From Tetmemena sp. SeJ-2015 (taxonomy: Eukaryota; Ciliophora; Spirotrichea; Sporadotrichida; Oxytrichidae), in contig JAJKFJ010020698.1 of NCBI GenBank assembly GCA_027382625.1, positions 1 through 64,000 of the forward strand: a stretch of DNA of 64,000 bases, given 5' to 3'. The notes below the pieces were generated by a model, which ran no database searches, was not told the DNA's origin, and saw only the letters and a list, made by a program, of their open reading frames with translations. Each line of letters starts with the position of its first letter. Position 1 is the stretch's first letter. Shown piece after piece: positions 1-10,041 of this stretch. The position numbers and the translations under genes were made by a program.

Positions 1-3000
1 CTCCTTTCTGAAAGTTAATGAATGAAGTTGCTTAATTCGAAGGTGTAATTACAAAGATTGAAGAGTCTTGAATTTTGTTTGCTTCATTGGATGGCAACTC
101 ATTTTAAGTAGTTGTAAGTTCTGTATTAGCTTTTAAAGAGAGCTTATTGTTATTTCTTTAACTCATAGAGCCAGTTATAAATTATTTGTAGAAACTCCTC
201 TTCTCAAGTTTGCCATTTAGGGAGAGAACTTTCTCATACTAAATCACATTATTTGGCTCAGTTCTTTCAATCTGCTTTTCTTGGTTTTGTAAGGGCTTGC
301 CCTAATTAAGTCTAAGTCCAAAGTGACTAACAACTTTTGAAAGCTCTTTCATGTTGAGATTGGTCTGGCTCTTGGTTGAGGATGCTTCTTTTAGCTAGAT
401 GCTTAGAGATTGCTAGGGAGGTATCTCTTTATAAATCTCCTCTATAGTGGATATGTGCTGTCTCGAAGTCTATGGCACATTGGAAATAAGTTGAGTCTTT
501 TTATTTAAATCTGTATTCTATTTAGAAATTAAGCTATTTCTCAAGTCCTTGATATCCCTTTCTTAGGAGTACTTTCTAAAAAAGGCGGCTGACTTTTGGG
601 AGATAGATTAATTCTAGAGCATATCTTAGGATAGACCATCAGTTTAGCTTTTCTTGTATAGTTAGTTTTCATGATCCTAGTTTTAAGAAGATTATGTGGG
701 ATCAGTTTAAGCTTATGTTTGGCCTTCTATATTCTGAGATTAATTCCTTGAATTCTCAGTAAGATTTCTCTTGAACTTTTGCAATGGTGTCAGATGAAGT
801 TTTTGAATCAATAAAAACTTAAAAGAGTAGAATACTCTCTTATTGCTTAAGAAACATCTATTGCCTGTCATATGCTGAAATTATATCTGCTTTTATTGGT
901 TCCTATTAATCATTTTAATCCACATTTTCGACTATTAGAAATTAATCCTAACTAGTCCTTGCTTTCTTGAGTTTTTCTTGAGACTTGTCCTCTAAGTTTG
1001 GCAAAATCAAAAATGCTTGATGTTATCCATTTTATGGAAATTGACTTGCTCTGGGGGAGTTCTATCTAGTCAGTGATTAAGTGGAGTGAGATCTGCCAAA
1101 TCTTTACTTCCTTAGCTTCTCTTGCCTGAGCTTTAAATAAAAGAATCTTATCTAGAAGTGGAATTTTGAAAGTGTTTAGTCTTTAGTTTTGATAGAGTTT
1201 GAATAAGAAAGTGATATTGTCTTAAGTCCAGGAATGAATCAAACTCAGTCTAAGAAGTCTCATCTCTTTCACTATTTCGTCAGATTTAAAAGTAAGAGCT
1301 TGGTGTCGCTCTCTAAAGCACTCAATCACTTTATAGCATGAAAGACAGCATGTCAGTTCTTTATCTGGTTTCTTTCTTGCTTACAAAGAGCCTTCTTTTT
1401 ATTGAGTAGTTGCCTACTGTGCTTAGTTTTGTGCTTATTAATTTAATTTTAGGGGTCTTAGTTCGCAAAGATACTAAATAGCGACTATGGCGACACTCCT
1501 TATTAAAGAAGACTTTGAATTCCTTCTTAATTCATTAAAAGCCTGGTAGCTCTTCTTTTGAGTAGTGGGGAGTGAGAGACCCTCTCTTTTTTGACTTCCT
1601 TGAATGCAATTAGAGGAACGAGTGGACAGACTGATAACTTCTCTTTTGGGTCTTTCCACTCTTCTCTTTGAGAGTCTAACTCTGCCTTGTATCTTTAAAT
1701 TTCTTTTTGAGAGATTTTTGGAAGCTTCCTATGGAACCTTTTGTTTTTTCCTTTAGGGTTTTTGATTTGGAGCATGTCTAGTTGAGTCAATGCATTTGCA
1801 ACTAGCTTGTTAAGGTCTTCAAACTAACAGACTATCTTTGCTTCAATAAAATAAAGGGGAAGATGATGTTCACAAGTCATGAGTTGCTGTTCTTGAAAAA
1901 TATCTTTTTGCGTGTTGAGAGGGCTCTCAATGGTTTTTGTAACTGTTGGTTACCACTGCTGCTACCAAGGATGCAGCACTCCTTCGCAGCTAAACTATTT
2001 AACTTGTAGTAAGTAGACTATCCCATTCTCACCCTCTATGAAATCACATACGAAGTTGTCTATGTTTCCAAACTAAAACAATCACATATTGGATTAACTT
2101 ATTGAGTTTGAGGAAGTACTGGCTGAACAGTCTGTAGAGATCAAGAGTCATCTTTTCGGCTTCGTGAAGGGCAGTAGGTCTGCTTTGATTGATCTTTATG
2201 TTTTTCAGATTGTCTGAAGTGCAGCAGTAGGCCTTCTTGAGTTTGTTGGAGGGAATCATGATCTGCATGTCTGCTGCAAAAGAGTTGAAGTTAAACTCAG
2301 CCACAGGGAGAAAAATAAAAGACTGCTTCTCTAAGCATAGAATGTGCTAGTTTTGGAATTTAAGGAGCTTGAGAGAAGTGGGGAGGCATTTAAATAAGTT
2401 GAAACTCCCTAGTTATTATCTTCAGTTGCAAGGTTTTCTTTTGAACCAGCAGCAATATTGAGTATCTTATTTGCAGATGGCAGTTTGAGAGATTAGCCTT
2501 GAGGTGGTCTAGTTAAAGAGCTTTGGTTTCTGAGGAGTCTGGTATTCTTGAGGTTCTTGATAATGTTTGAGGTATCGATGACATTCTATCCGTTTCTTCC
2601 TCCCTGATACTACTCCACAAGTTGTTGCATAGTTTTGAAATAATGTTTGTCTATGTTGATAGCGTTAGTGATGGTTAGAGTTGCTTTGCCCTGTAGACGA
2701 GTCCCTTCTTTACGTAGTAGCGCAAAAATTAGGTCTGATCTATTTCTATTTCACAAACATCTGAATTGCCATGTCGCAGTTCCCCCAATAAACAAAGAAG
2801 AATATTATTAATAAACAAGTGCATCTGCAATCATCCTATCTAGATTAAAGTAAACTTTGATGTCGTTCTGTTTGTTGTGGCTTTTGGCAATTCTAATAAC
2901 GAACTTGGGTATGAGTAGTTTGCTTTCAAAGTTATAGGTATCTAGAATAGGCTGCATGTGTTTTTGAATGAACTTAAGTGCAGTCGGCTCTCTAATTTTC

Positions 3001-3560
3001 CTACTCTCTACTATCAGATTACCAGTCGTAGGGCAGTTATACATAAACCTATTGTCCTCATTACCATAATTAGGATTGTAGGAGGAATATGGAGACAATT
3101 TTGAGTTGTATGAATCTTGAGAGATGTAATAGAAGATCGATGCAGGAGCTAAAACTCCGGTATTGAATTCTGCCTCTAGGAAAGTCGCTAATCTCCTTTT
3201 TAAGCTCTTGATATTAGTCAGCTTCTCCTTGTTTGAAGCTGAGTTGAATTAAAGTCTTATTGATTTACTAATTCCTTAAAGCAGCTTTTGATGTCTGCAA
3301 TTACCTTTGCAAATTAGGATATGATTTGAGTTTGGAGGGAACTGATCTCCCCCCCTTCCATTTTGAATTCCCTGATTAAAAGCTGTTCAATATCTTCTTT
3401 CTTGAACTCATAATAGTTAATAGGTTAAGCTTTGCAGTTGAGTGACTGTTATTTAGGTAGTTGGTTTGGCTTGATTTTGGAGTGATTGGTCTTGCAGTTA
3501 CCTGATGATGCGATTGAGGATTTGCTTTTGCTATTCTGATAGATCTTGGAATGGCTTCAT
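1..3560 (-). CDS. Large uncharacterised protein gene, germline form with at least 7 IESs, 3' end outside window
   Basis: Long minus-strand coding regions in three frames join into one reading when short repeat-flanked insertions are removed. TAA/TAG are read as Gln; only TGA interrupts. The most likely start is ATG at 3560 (reading MKPFQDLSEQQKQILNRI); an alternative ATG at 3594 opens another frame. Order: a Gln-rich amphipathic N-terminus; a helical stretch around YYEFKKEDIEQLLIREF (about 3400); a compact region around 3100-2650 containing VYWGNCDMAIFALLRKEG; then a low-complexity Ser/Asn/Gln tail reaching base 1 with no stop. Seven IESs are listed separately. Frame changes between about 1880 and 1660 and near 860 are unresolved, so more IESs are expected. 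It is divergent from the IQ-motif gene, about 415 bp away. I do not recognise the family. Confidence 0.75.
906..920 (-). other. IES, pointer TTAATC, 9 bp removed
   Basis: TTAATC is repeated at 906-911 and 915-920. The TGA of the minus reading frame (912-910) lies in the interval. Removing 9 bp keeps frame and deletes the stop. Confidence 0.5.
2042..2088 (-). other. IES, pointer AATCACATA, 38 bp removed
   Basis: A 9-bp perfect repeat lies at 2042-2050 and 2080-2088. Excision joins LNKLIQYVI to SQRVRMGQSTYYKLNSL and removes a TGA that follows WKHRQLRM in the unexcised frame. Confidence 0.7.
2397..2414 (-). other. IES, pointer AGTT (AACT on coding strand), 14 bp removed
   Basis: AGTT lies at 2397-2400 and 2411-2414. 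Removing 14 bp joins KENLATEDNN to LFKCLPTSLKLLKFQ and shifts into the frame that continues through AEFNFNSFAADMQIM. Confidence 0.65.
2727..2767 (-). other. IES, pointer AATT, 37 bp removed
   Basis: AATT lies at 2727-2730 and 2764-2767. Removal joins WGNCDMAI to FALLRKEGTRLQGKA. Together with the 23-bp IES at 2787-2818 it deletes a TGA; only a segment of about 32 nt (2764-2795) lies between them. Confidence 0.65.
2787..2818 (-). other. IES, pointer AATAAACAA, 23 bp removed
   Basis: A 9-bp perfect repeat lies at 2787-2795 and 2810-2818. Excision joins RMIADALVY to WGNCDMAI. Confidence 0.7.
3233..3248 (-). other. IES, pointer TTGAA, 11 bp removed
   Basis: TTGAA lies at 3233-3237 and 3244-3248. 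Removing 11 bp joins LVNQQDFNS to NKEKLTNIKSLKRRL and moves into the frame that is open down to 2808. Confidence 0.65.
3411..3423 (-). other. One-base IES, pointer TAATAG, 7 bp removed
   Basis: TAATAG lies at 3411-3416 and 3418-3423, separated by a single base. Removal joins QLQSLTY to YEFKKEDIEQLL, moving from a frame that ends in TGA to the next coding frame. Confidence 0.6.
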
Positions 3561-3975
3561 TACTGAAAGGGAAGATGATAGCAACGGATTCCATACATCT
3601 TCCTCGTTTATTATTTGCTGTTAAGGGATAGTTTGCTATTTGCTTATTTATTTCTTAATGCTCAGAATTTTGTAAGGGTCTCAGCAACTTTAGACTTTTC
3701 AGTTGACCCAAATGCGATAGTAAAATATTTATATTGCGGGTGTGAGTAGATATGAGTCCATAGTAATCTATAATTTATAACTCTCATTACTATGGATCAT
3801 AACCCTTAATTATCATGTTCTAAAATTAGGATTCATTAACTCCCCATCTGTTCTAATTACATTCAACAATCAAAACTTCACTTTCCCCTTAATTATTAAC
3901 AAGGAATTATATTTAAGAGAAGACTTGGTCTCTGAATTATAATGAGATATAATTTATATTTATAATTATTCGTTA
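3561..3975. other. Intergenic region between divergent genes
   Basis: AT-rich spacer between the minus gene ending its 5' side at about 3560 and the plus gene starting at 3976. It must hold both 5' regions. I see no recognisable motif or telomeric repeat. Confidence 0.5.
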
Positions 3976-6900
3976 ATGAAAAATAATCGTCAAATATAAA
4001 ACCATTCGAAGCCAGCTGCGAAACACCAGTCCAGAGACTTCCAATCTCATGATGTTGGTAAAAGATAGAGAGTAGATAATGGGGAAGCTCAAGCTTAAAA
4101 ATAAAGAAATCCCCATCACTATGAAACTCACGAGCAGCAAGCTGTTTATATTCAGACCTTCGATTAATTATTTAAAGATATGCTGAATGAGCATTTGTAG
4201 GATAACGACCAACTCAGAAAGGGCCATCACTCAAGATCAAGAAGTGGATTTAGGATTTAATCTAAAAGGGAGTTTCCAAGTGTCACTGCCTTTGCAGTAG
4301 TTGACATCTCAGACACCATTTGTTCTGAGCTTGGCAAGTCAGACACAATTGTGTCATTGATAGGAAGACCAAACGATTTCAAAGGACTCAACTAAAAGTA
4401 AATTCGCTATGAGATTTAATAATCTCTGTCCAGCTACGACCAAGATTCAACAACCAAGGAAACTCCTCATGAAAGAAGGTTTACTTTTGGTAAAGGATAG
4501 AGAGAACGAATCTTCCCTCAAAAATAAAAATGGCTCTGCACTAACTGGCAAGTTGAAGATATTGAGGTTTATTTAGCTATGAAGTATGCACAGTTCAGAA
4601 AATACAAGTACAACATCTTATAAATGACATTCATTTATCTTCGTATTACAAAGAGCAGCAATAAGAATACAACACTGGTTCTTTCTGAAGAAGCATGAAC
4701 TTAGAATGAGAGGGAGTAATTCATAGCCATCATTTCAATCTTCTTCTACAAACTTTTACAACAGACAGGTTACAAATTTTGAGATGATTCCCTAGTAAAA
4801 TTGTGGAGACAATTTAGAGTCTCAGTATCAAGACTTGCATGAATCTGAAACCTTAGACTTCATGAGGATAGAGCAGATAGTTTAGAATTTGCAGGAGATT
4901 CAATCTGACATTTCCAACATAGTGGCTATATCCTCTGGCAATAACAGTAGATATATAGAGGACTCCAAATAGATAGCTTATAATGGAGAGACAGGAGCAA
5001 CTGTGAACTACCACAACGACAGCTGCAACTTCAGTAACATCAATTCAACAAGAACTTCTCAAAGCAATATTCTATTGGGATCAGTCAAAATGCAAAAGCA
5101 ATCAATCGTAGAAGACATAAACGACCATTTCAAAAATAGCAAGAAAAGCTCGACCAAGCTAGCCGCTATTACCTCTCTCAACTAAGTCTCCCCAATAAAA
5201 AAGATAGTCCAGAACAGTAAAAGTGTACTCAGGAGTAAGGAACAAAAGAGAAAGCTTGAAGAACTAAAACAAAATAAGACGCTTACTAAACATTAGAGAG
5301 CAACTTAAGGCTCAAACTAAGTAGCTACTCAAATAGCATCTAGCTAAAGCTCCATGGGACCAAATGAGCTGCAAAAATATTTGGTGCCATCAGAAAGTTA
5401 AATGGAGAAGAATGCTCAAAAGCAAGAGTCTAATTAATCAGGAGTAAAGCCAAAAGTTGAGTACTTGGATCTTTCAAGTCCTTCTCCAGCCCAAAGACAA
5501 GATAATTAAGCTAATACTTATCTAGATAAAATCTCAAAAGAATCTTCACCAATATTAGTGCTAAAGTAATGCCAACTGCAGTCATAAATTCAGAGCCCTA
5601 GTGAAGAGACTACTCTCAAGATATCCCCTCAAGAAACAAATAATATAGATACTTAACGGTCAAGCCTACTGATACAGACTTATATAAATTAAACCACTAC
5701 TTCTGATAGTGTTCTATAATCTTCAACAAAGTGCTCTCCACAATAAATAAAAGATATCAAGAGTAAAGAACTAAAATAAAACAGAGTCATTCAGCAGAGC
5801 AGCAGTTCTAAATCCCTCCTATTTCATAACGATAAAAAATAATCGATAGATCTAAATCCAGTAGTAAGATAAAAACGAGATTCAGTTCAAAATAATAGAG
5901 CCCTAAATTCGTCACTGTCTGAAAGATCTTTTAAGCTTCTGTCAGATTTACGGAGCAGTTCAAGATAATTAAATGACTCTAATGCTAGGAGGTAAAACAC
6001 TAGCAAGTTAAATATAAGTAAGAATGAATTGAATGACTCAAAAGAAGAGCCCTCATTTGGCCAAAAATTTAGAATTCTTAAACTGTAGCATCCTGCTACT
6101 AAGAAACATCAGTTTGAAGTCAAACAAACTAAGATAACTCTCTCAGTCAGATAAAGCAGTAATAACTTATCAAATTAATAGCGGCTTCCACATTAGTCAT
6201 TTCTGTTTATAATTAATTAATTTTTTTCAAAGATAGGAAAGGGCATCTGTAAACACAAACTTAGAAAAATCTAAAAATGAATAAGCCTTAAGGTATTTTA
6301 AAGACCCAGTCGTTGAAAAACTTGCCTCTAAAATAAATCCAAAATACAAATAGATTCTATTTGACTAGTAGACACAGTCAAACTAAGACTAGATTAAGCC
6401 TTACGAGAAGAAGAACTTACTATCGAGTAGTTCTGCTAACTTAAAGTCCCTTATTTGGAATAATTAGAGTGAGAGGGAGTCTCTGATGTCTTAAGATCGA
6501 GATGAAAGTTCAAGGAGAAATTAAAATATAAATTAAATATTAAATTCAGGGAATAGATACTTGAAGAACCTGACCACTTGATACTTGAGTAAGATTAAGC
6601 AAAGAGAGGGACTCAATAGATCCTAAGAGTTCACTTTACCCTCAACTGATACTCTAGTAAAACGATTCTCAAACTCTCGATTGGAATTACAAGAGGCTAA
6701 TCTTAAAGAAACACTGAAGCTAGATGATCATCTTCAAAATAATATATATAATTTAAAATACTCAAGAGCACCCAACAACGAATTAAGAAAGTGGTGCTAG
6801 CTAACACTCAATAAATAAACTCTCTGGCCACTAATTCAAAAGTCATAGGTTTTCATCAGTATCTTAGTCAAGGGTATTCTCTGGAAATGAGTAGAACAGT

Positions 6901-7113
6901 CGACATAGCAGTGAGAGTAGCAGGAAACTACTTTTGCAGAAGAGGCTAACAGCTCAGACTGAAGAAGGCAAGCTAAACTCAAATATAAATTTCACAGGCC
7001 TAGAGGACAAGTTGCTTTAAGTCGCTCAGAGTAATTTCGAAATGATTTAGAGGCTTTAAAGCCACAGGTAAATGAATGAGAGTTAGATACTCGACGATGA
7101 TTTATAATTATGA
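3976..7113 (+). CDS. IQ-motif, low-complexity protein; germline gene with 4 IESs (about 1,015 aa after excision)
   Basis: Starts at ATG 3976 (MKNNRQIQNHSKPAAKHQ) and ends at TGA 7111-7113. Removing four repeat-flanked insertions (22, 25, 24 and 19 nt) leaves 3,048 nt, exactly 1,016 codons, with no internal TGA. Residues about 150-250 form the only compact part. Excision of the first IES creates LQRAAIRIQHWFFLKKHE, a calmodulin-binding IQ-type motif (IQxxxxxxK/R). The rest is Ser/Asn/Gln-rich with many TAA/TAG codons and short coiled-coil stretches (DFMRIEQIVQNLQEIQSDI). A calmodulin-binding or cytoskeletal scaffold role is an inference from the IQ motif only. The 3' end faces the coiled-coil gene, 73 bp away. 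Confidence 0.85.
4615..4641 (+). other. IES, pointer ATCTT, 22 bp removed
   Basis: ATCTT lies at 4615-4619 and 4637-4641. Removal joins KYKYNI to FVLQRAAIRIQHW, so the IES sits just before the IQ motif. Without removal the frame runs into TGA near 4698. Confidence 0.75.
6200..6228 (+). other. IES, pointer TTTC, 25 bp removed
   Basis: TTTC lies at 6200-6203 and 6225-6228 around a purely AT-rich core. Removal joins RLPHQSF to QRQERASVNTNLEKS and avoids a TGA near 6280. Confidence 0.7.
6556..6588 (+). other. IES, pointer GATACTTGA, 24 bp removed
   Basis: A perfect 9-bp repeat lies at 6556-6564 and 6580-6588. The 24-bp excision keeps frame and removes an in-frame TGA: NSGNRYL joins SKIKQREGLNRS. 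It is one of the clearest cases in the window. Confidence 0.8.
6736..6760 (+). other. IES, pointer AAAATA, 19 bp removed
   Basis: AAAATA lies at 6736-6741 and 6755-6760 around an all-AT core. Removal joins DDHLQN to TQEHPTTNQESGASQ and opens the frame to the final stop at 7111. Confidence 0.75.
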
Positions 7114-7186
7114 AAGGTTATCTCTGAATAATTCAAGACGCAAGTGAATTTGAAAATAAGGTAATGCAAGAATATACATTTAAATA

Positions 7187-7991
7187 TCATAATTAATTTT
7201 CTTGCAAGGGAGCATGAGACTGAACGATATTCTCCTTGTCTTACTGTATTGCTTTTGCTGATGCTTACTAACGAGACTTAGCTTCTTATATTTCATGCTG
7301 AGCTAGTACTTGGGTGTGATCCAAACTTACTTCCATTGCCTTGTACTAGAGCAGGAGTAACTCCTGAGCCTGACTTAGCTTGTCTATGATTTCACTCTGC
7401 TACAGACTTTAGATTTCGAGTTGCTCTATTTCTTATTTGTAGTGGTCGCAGTCTTCACAAACTTTCCTCTTCGCCCTCTTCTCTCCTCCTTTGACCTCCT
7501 CCTCCTCTTCATTGTCCTCATCTTATTCTTTAGAAGATTTTAATTTGTCATTCTATGATTGAGTAAGATTTTGCTATTGGTTTCCCTCGTTGAGAGCAGT
7601 TTAGAGAAGGAGTTACTTATTAAGATCGTGGTTCTTTTGCATGGACTTTGCTAAGTTATTCTTCAGATTGGCTTCTCTTGCTGTGCCTTCTTCATTAGCA
7701 AGTTGAGCTTCTAAAAGCTTTAGCTGCAATTTCTTTACAATCTCATCATACTTTAAAAGCATCTAGTCTTGAGAGTTAAGAGTCGATTCCAAAATGTCCA
7801 AGTTAAATAATAATTATCATAATATTGTTTAAGTGAGACATGGCAGTCAGGAGAGACTCTGATTCTTAGATGTTGAGCACTTCTTGTCTGAGCGAACCTA
7901 TTAAGTTTTTGAGGAGGGAGTTGCCTGACTCTGTGGAAGATGCGGCAGTTGTTAAAGAAGCAGTGCTTTAATTATTTTAGGGTGCTGCCAT
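7187..7991 (-). CDS. Coiled-coil protein, 257 aa after removal of one IES
   Basis: ATG at 7991-7989 (MAAPQNNQSTASLTTAA) to TGA 7189-7187. The 805-bp span minus a 31-bp IES gives 774 nt, exactly 258 codons. The middle is a long heptad-like coiled coil (KKLQLKLLEAQLANEEG, EIEQLEIQSLQQSEIIDKL). It contains an acidic run (DEDNEEEEE) followed by a basic KRAKRK and CEDCDHYK, a small Cys/His cluster. Gln codons are mostly TAA/TAG. Structural or scaffold function is possible; no named family is recognised. It is tail-to-tail with the IQ-motif gene (73 bp) and head-to-head with the methyltransferase gene (112 bp), so it shares a compact divergent 5' region with the latter. Confidence 0.85.
7800..7834 (-). 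other. IES, pointer AAGT, 31 bp removed
   Basis: AAGT lies at 7800-7803 and 7831-7834 around an AT-only core. Removal joins ESLLTAMSH to LDILESTLNSQDQML. Without it the frame reads TGA shortly after. Confidence 0.8.
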
Positions 7992-8103
7992 TAGTTATCT
8001 AATATTTATTTTGAATTCAAATTAATCTTAAATCTCAATCTTTGCTATAGCAAATATTATTATCCATTTGATGTTTAATTATAAGTATAAATATCAAGGT
8101 TTA
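7992..8103. promoter_or_regulatory. Short divergent 5' region
   Basis: 112 bp, strongly AT-rich, between two start codons in opposite directions. By position it must contain the 5' signals of both genes. No specific element is recognised. Confidence 0.35.
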
Positions 8104-9223
8104 ATGAATAAACTGAGCGCATCTAAAGTTAAAAAGCTAGTTTTGTGGGAACAGTTTAGTAAAAAGTACCAAGGTAATTAGATGCAAAGCTCTTTACAAA
8201 TATCAAATCATGATCTTGAAATGGATTGTAACCAGATGAAATTTAGTAAAGTTGAGGGAAGTGTTGAAAGGCGAGGACACTCACGGCAATGAGTACGATA
8301 ACCTGAAGGACATGTGGCATAAGGAGAATATTGAGAGAGATGAAGAAGTTAGTGAAGAAGAGGAAGAGGAAAAGATAGAGGGGAAAGTAGGATCCAAGGA
8401 GAGTTGGTACAACAAGCAACAAGAGTACTGGAGTGTAAGAGTTATTCATATTTATGTGCTTAGGAATAAGAAGCTTCTATAAATGGAGTGCTCAGTGGGT
8501 ATGGAGATTTCAACGATGTAGATGTTGAATTTTCTTGCAAGCTTTTGGACTCTTTGGCCTCATAAATTAAATTCAGAAGAGCGATTGACTGTGGAGCTGG
8601 TATTGGCAGAGTTACTAAATTCGTGCTTGAGTCCCGCTTTGAAAAGATAGACCTGACTGATTTAACTGAGACCTATCTTAACACTGCTAAAGAGACTTTC
8701 AAAGACAATCCAAAGATAGAAAAGTAAATTAGATTGTAAAATAAAAGACACTTTTAGCTTCTACCTGACTGGAATACAAGACATTAAGTTTGAGCACAAA
8801 TACGATTGCATATGGGTTCAGTGGGTGCTTTGCTATCTGACTGACACTGACCTCCTCAGTTTCCTAAAGAAATGCGCTGAGTCTATGATTGATGAGAATC
8901 CTCGCATTTTTATTTTTTAATTTTAAAATATACTAATTAAATATTGAATAGCGTGTTGATAGCGAAAGAGAATATACACGATGAGGGCTTCTATGTTGAT
9001 AAGGAAGACAACAGCGTTGTCCGCTCTGACAAAATATTCCATGAAATCTTTGAAGAGGCTGGTTTCATAGTCATTAAGCAGCAATATCAACCTGGTTTCC
9101 CTGAAGACTTATTCAGCATTCACAAAAAAATTCTTAAAATATTTAAATTATAATCCTGATAAAATGATTGTTGCCTATGTGCTAAAACCAGGCTGTCTTG
9201 TTGGAAAAACTTAAAGTGATTGA
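8104..9223 (+). CDS. Alpha-N-terminal protein methyltransferase (NTMT1/METTL11A family), 3 IESs and 2 introns
   Basis: S-adenosylmethionine-dependent enzyme that methylates the free N-terminus of proteins with an X-Pro-Lys-type start. The AdoMet motif AIDCGAGIGRVTKFVLESRF is followed by IDLTDLTETYLNTAKETF, then GIQDIKFEHKYDCIWVQWVL (as human IWIQWVI) and LIAKENIHDEGFYVD. It ends in a YVLKPG tail like the ALRP tail of homologues. ATG 8104, TGA 9221-9223. The 1,120-bp span minus IESs of 19, 50 and 34 and introns of 29 and 34 nt is 954 nt, exactly 318 codons. A ciliate-specific N-terminal extension of about 100 residues contains an acidic run (DEEVSEEEEEE). The family call is firm; substrate specificity is inferred. 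Confidence 0.93.
8254..8276 (+). other. IES, pointer GAGG, 19 bp removed
   Basis: GAGG lies at 8254-8257 and 8273-8276. Removal joins CNQMKFSKVE to DTHGNEYDNLKDMW and avoids a TGA near 8290. Confidence 0.7.
8435..8463 (+). other. 29-nt GT-AG intron
   Basis: Begins GTAAGAG and ends CTTAG. Removal gives YWSEQEASINGVLSGYGDF, matching the family pattern (YW...GML-GYG). A repeat-based IES cut here gives the wrong frame, so an intron is preferred. Confidence 0.7.
8724..8757 (+). other. 34-nt GT-AG intron
   Basis: Begins GTAAATTAG and ends CTTTTAG. Removal gives PKIENFYLTGIQDIKF, aligning with the RNYFCCGLQDF segment of the human enzyme. Confidence 0.7.
8896..8949 (+). other. IES, pointer GAAT, 50 bp removed
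   Basis: GAAT lies at 8896-8899 and 8946-8949 around an AT-rich core. Removal joins KCAESMIDEN to SVLIAKENIHDEG, restoring the conserved strand after the AdoMet fold. Unexcised DNA reads TGA at 8945. Confidence 0.8.
9127..9165 (+). other. IES, pointer AAAAT, 34 bp removed
   Basis: AAAAT lies at 9127-9131 and 9161-9165. Removal joins PEDLFSIHKK to MIVAYVLKPG and restores the family's C-terminal motif. Confidence 0.75.
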
Positions 9224-10041
9224 AAATTGAAATTTATATTGATTAAAGATAATTAATTTTAACTATCAAACCCAAATCACTTTGTATTATGTTAAATTGC
9301 TATCCTCAAACTTCTGCATCTTAAATTTAATAAAATTACTTGTATATTAAAGTATATTGAAAATTATACTATGAGTTATTATTGATATTCTCTTTATTGA
9401 ATATTTTTTAAGTCTTTGTAGAAGGTAATTTAAATTTATATGTATTATTTTTAATGCATAATTTTTATAATCTTTTTGATTTTGTGTCTTTTTGCAGCTT
9501 ATCTTTGACTAAAAAATCTTTAGGCTACTTTTTATCAGTTTTGATAATTGGACTTATTCTAATTTCTTTATCTAAGAAGCTTCATGATTTCACTTTTACA
9601 AGAACTTTCCTGCACTTTATTTGCCTCTGGAAACATATTAAATAAAAATTGAATAGCAGTTTAATTATAATTTTATTAATTTTAATCCAAATTTACAAAT
9701 CAAAATATTATCATTAATTATTCAAATCATGGCTCTGAAAAAAAAGAGGTTAAAAAAAGATATTTAAAAATAAAATATGCCGCATACCTGATCATCATTA
9801 ATATATAATGAGATTAGATAAAGAGACATAATTTTAATATCTGACTAATGGTTAACATTGTGAAAATGAAGTACGGAGACGAAATAGCACTAATTGTGAT
9901 TTATTAAGTCCTGAGATTGTAAATTAAAGAAAAAAGTATTTGGTCTTAATTCGTATTCAACATAATTTATCTTAAATCTTAAACTAATAAATTATTAATT
10001 TTTATAAAATCGGAAAATCTAATTGTCCTCTGCAAGTATTC
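9224..10041. other. AT-rich intergenic DNA
   Basis: No convincing coding signal. Open frames here are made of AT-rich codons without gene-like composition. It lies between the methyltransferase 3' end and the 3' end of the minus-strand gene. Confidence 0.5.

Noticed and set aside
4605..4680. IES with pointer TACAACA (59 bp) in the IQ-motif gene
   Set aside because: Removal leads to an immediate TGA. The ATCTT pointer gives an open frame and the IQ motif.
8243..8449. Hydrophobic minus-strand frame that looks like a membrane protein
   Set aside because: Exact antisense of the acidic N-terminal part of the methyltransferase; Glu/Lys codons read backwards give Phe/Leu.
8429..8490. IES with pointer TGGAGTG in the methyltransferase gene
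   Set aside because: The 7-bp repeat is real, but excising 55 bp puts GVLSGYGDF out of frame. The 29-nt GT-AG intron gives the correct reading.
9454..9645. 63-codon plus-strand frame rich in Phe, Leu and Ile
   Set aside because: Composition is what AT-rich non-coding DNA gives by chance. No continuation with TAA/TAG as Gln, no homologue-like motif.
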